DNA of 8,877 bases from Spirochaetota bacterium (GTDB lineage: Bacteria > Spirochaetota > UBA4802 > UBA5550). Position numbers and translations under genes: made by a program. Position 1 is the stretch's first letter. Each line of letters opens with the position of its first letter. Location of the stretch: the NCBI GenBank assembly GCA_022704585.1, contig JAKJGD010000049.1, positions 1 through 8,877 on the forward strand, written 5' to 3'. The notes beneath the pieces are model-generated. The model worked only from the letters and a program-made list of their open reading frames with translations. It was not told where the DNA came from and did no database searches. This document shows positions 7,622-8,877 of the stretch, piece after piece.

Positions 7622-7996
7622 CTATTTACCCATCTTCTGCCTGATAACCCGTAAAAGGTCTTCGGTATCAAACGGCTTCTGGAACGAGCCGCTGCACCCG
7701 ATCTCATTCAGATCGATATTGGCGGCGGTAAGCCGACCGATATCGCTCAATAAATAAATCGGCACGTCCTTGTCCTTCTGCCGGATTTCCCGGACAAAGC
7801 GTATACCCGTATCTATCTTTTCCATCATGATATCGCAGATTATCAGGCCGGGCGCGGTCTCGTTGAACATCTGGATCCCCGCCGCACCGTTCATTGCGGA
7901 CACCACTTTGTAACCGGCCGATTCCAGCGTCAATTTCAACGAAGACAATATGTCAGGGTCATCGTCGATAATCAGAATCAGGTTCTTTCTCTGCAT
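7622..7996 (-). CDS. Single-domain response regulator (receiver only)
   Basis: This 124-residue protein is a complete receiver domain with no output domain. The acidic pocket D11-D13 (IIDDDPD), phospho-acceptor D55 (LIICDIMM), switch serine S84 (YLLSDIG) and conserved lysine K107 (FQKPF) are all present, so it should accept phosphate. Receiver-only proteins usually act by protein contact or pass phosphate on in a relay. It starts at ATG 7996 with GGAGGAG upstream and follows the histidine kinase by 46 nt, so the kinase is the likely phosphodonor. No DNA-binding domain is present, so a direct effect on transcription of the downstream acyl-CoA genes is not supported. Its partner, perhaps a metabolic enzyme or a protein outside the window, is unknown. 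Confidence 0.93.
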   Translation of the reverse strand: MQRKNLILIIDDDPDILSSLKLTLESAGYKVVSAMNGAAGIQMFNETAPGLIICDIMMEKIDTGIRFVREIRQKDKDVPIYLLSDIGRLTAANIDLNEIGCSGSFQKPFDTEDLLRVIRQKMGK

Positions 7997-8042
7997 GAAA
8001 CTCCTCCTCGATACTGCCCGCCGATTCGCCGAACCACCGGCG

Positions 8043-8877
8043 CTACTTGGGAAGACTGAAAGAGAACGTGACGTACTTCCCGACCTCGGATTCCGCCCAG
8101 ATTTTTCCCTTGTGCTTCTCCACTATCTTCTTGCAGATGTACAGGCCCAGTCCCGAGCCTTTTACTCCCTCGGTCCCTTTTTGCTTTAACCGGCTGAACT
8201 TCCTGAACAGCCGCTCCTCGATGTCTTCCTTCGAAATTCCCACGCCCTCGTTGCTGATGGAGACGATATAGCTCTTCTCGTCCTCGGTCAGACGTACCGT
8301 CACCGGTGTTTCCTGCTTCCCGTACTTGATTGCGTTATTTATCAGGTTGGTCACGACGATGTTCAATAAATTAGGGTCCCCGTTGATTTTCGGCCTGGCA
8401 GCAAAATCCGTAACGATGGGCATCTTCTTGAGATTATCCTTGTTCTCGGGCACGTCGATGACCGGCTGAATAACGTCGGCAACCAGGTCTATCTTCGCCG
8501 CAAACGACTCCAGGTTGTCCAGGTCCATTTTGGACAGGTCAAGATAATTCCGTATAATATCTTCCAGGTACTGGCAGTTCCTCAGTATCTTCTCCACCGT
8601 CTTCTGCTGTTCCGGGTCAAGGTTCCCCAGGTAGCCGCGGTACAGTGTCTCCGCCGTGGTATGCACGGCAGATACAGGGCTCTTCATCTCATGTGACACG
8701 ATCGCCATCAGGTCAAGCATGCCGGTCCCGGCCTGCTTATCGCGCGCCTTGACGGCATTCTCCACCACGATCTTGAGTTCCTCGTTCGTGAACGGCTTCG
8801 GGATATAGTCGAACGCCCCCATCTTCAGGGCATCCCGGGCATTTTCCACAGTCGCAAACCCGGTAAAAATAATCACC
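8043..8877 (-). CDS. Histidine kinase with N-terminal receiver domain, N-terminus cut by window edge
   Basis: The first visible residues (VIIFTGFATVENARDALKMG, then FDYIPKPFT) are the last third of a receiver domain with its conserved threonine and lysine. The true start and phospho-aspartate therefore lie outside the window, and the GTG near 8876 should not be taken as a start. Numbering from that valine, the HisKA dimerisation domain covers about 52-118 with H62 in VSHEMKSP. The ATP-binding HATPase_c domain covers about 165-276 with an N box (NLINNAIKYGK, 177-187), a G1 box NEGVGI (209-214), an F box FRKFSRL and a G2 box GSGLGLYI (240-247). The G1 box has asparagine where aspartate is usual, a common variant. 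No membrane segment is visible, so it is probably cytoplasmic and driven by phosphorylation of its own receiver. It ends at TAG 8043, just before the stand-alone receiver gene, its likely partner. Confidence 0.93.
   Translation of the reverse strand, partial: VIIFTGFATVENARDALKMGAFDYIPKPFTNEELKIVVENAVKARDKQAGTGMLDLMAIVSHEMKSPVSAVHTTAETLYRGYLGNLDPEQQKTVEKILRNCQYLEDIIRNYLDLSKMDLDNLESFAAKIDLVADVIQPVIDVPENKDNLKKMPIVTDFAARPKINGDPNLLNIVVTNLINNAIKYGKQETPVTVRLTEDEKSYIVSISNEGVGISKEDIEERLFRKFSRLKQKGTEGVKGSGLGLYICKKIVEKHKGKIWAESEVGKYVTFSFSLPK

Noticed and set aside
8235..8253. Asparagine instead of aspartate in the kinase G1 box as a sign of inactivity
   Set aside because: The NxGxG form is common in active histidine kinases, and the H, N, F and G2 boxes are intact.
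8622..8876. GTG near 8876 as the start of the histidine kinase
   Set aside because: The sequence there is the middle of a receiver domain, so the gene must begin beyond the window.

Overview
The window is a bacterial chromosome segment of fairly high G+C in which every gene I can support lies on the minus strand, so transcription runs from high to low coordinates. No rRNA, tRNA, CRISPR array or insertion sequence is visible. The 7TMR-DISM sensor and the Pat-type acetyltransferase fusion suggest a Gram-negative anaerobe, for example Spirochaetota or Desulfobacterota (former Deltaproteobacteria). This taxonomic guess is an inference from gene content only.

In transcription order: (1) a histidine kinase, cut at its N-terminus by the window edge, with the tail of a receiver domain ahead of the kinase core (8877-8043); (2) a stand-alone receiver protein (7996-7622); (3) a structured 60-bp spacer holding an 8-bp inverted repeat with an inner hairpin; (4) an acetyl-CoA hydrolase/CoA-transferase family protein fused to a C-terminal GNAT acetyltransferase (7531-5621); (5) a fused alpha-beta acyl-CoA synthetase (ADP-forming), which overlaps the previous gene by 17 nt (5637-3523); (6) a P-loop/DRTGG protein that resembles the N-terminal regulatory half of phosphotransacetylase but has no catalytic half (3511-2471). 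Genes 4-6 are packed tightly and form a likely operon for acyl-CoA/acid/ATP interconversion with built-in acetylation and regulatory parts.

A roughly 250-bp spacer with a strong inverted repeat, probably a terminator, separates this from a second unit: a small exported protein of unknown function whose frame is broken by a one-base shift (2218-1413), then a 7TMR-DISM membrane sensor that runs off the left edge (1385-1). The sensor's last visible residues look like the start of a SpoIIE/PP2C-type phosphatase or a related output domain.

The most interesting feature is the grouping of a CoA-transferase-GNAT fusion, an ADP-forming acyl-CoA synthetase and an orphan DRTGG protein, directly downstream of a phosphorelay with no DNA-binding output in view. 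The parts are known families. The combined regulatory logic is my inference.
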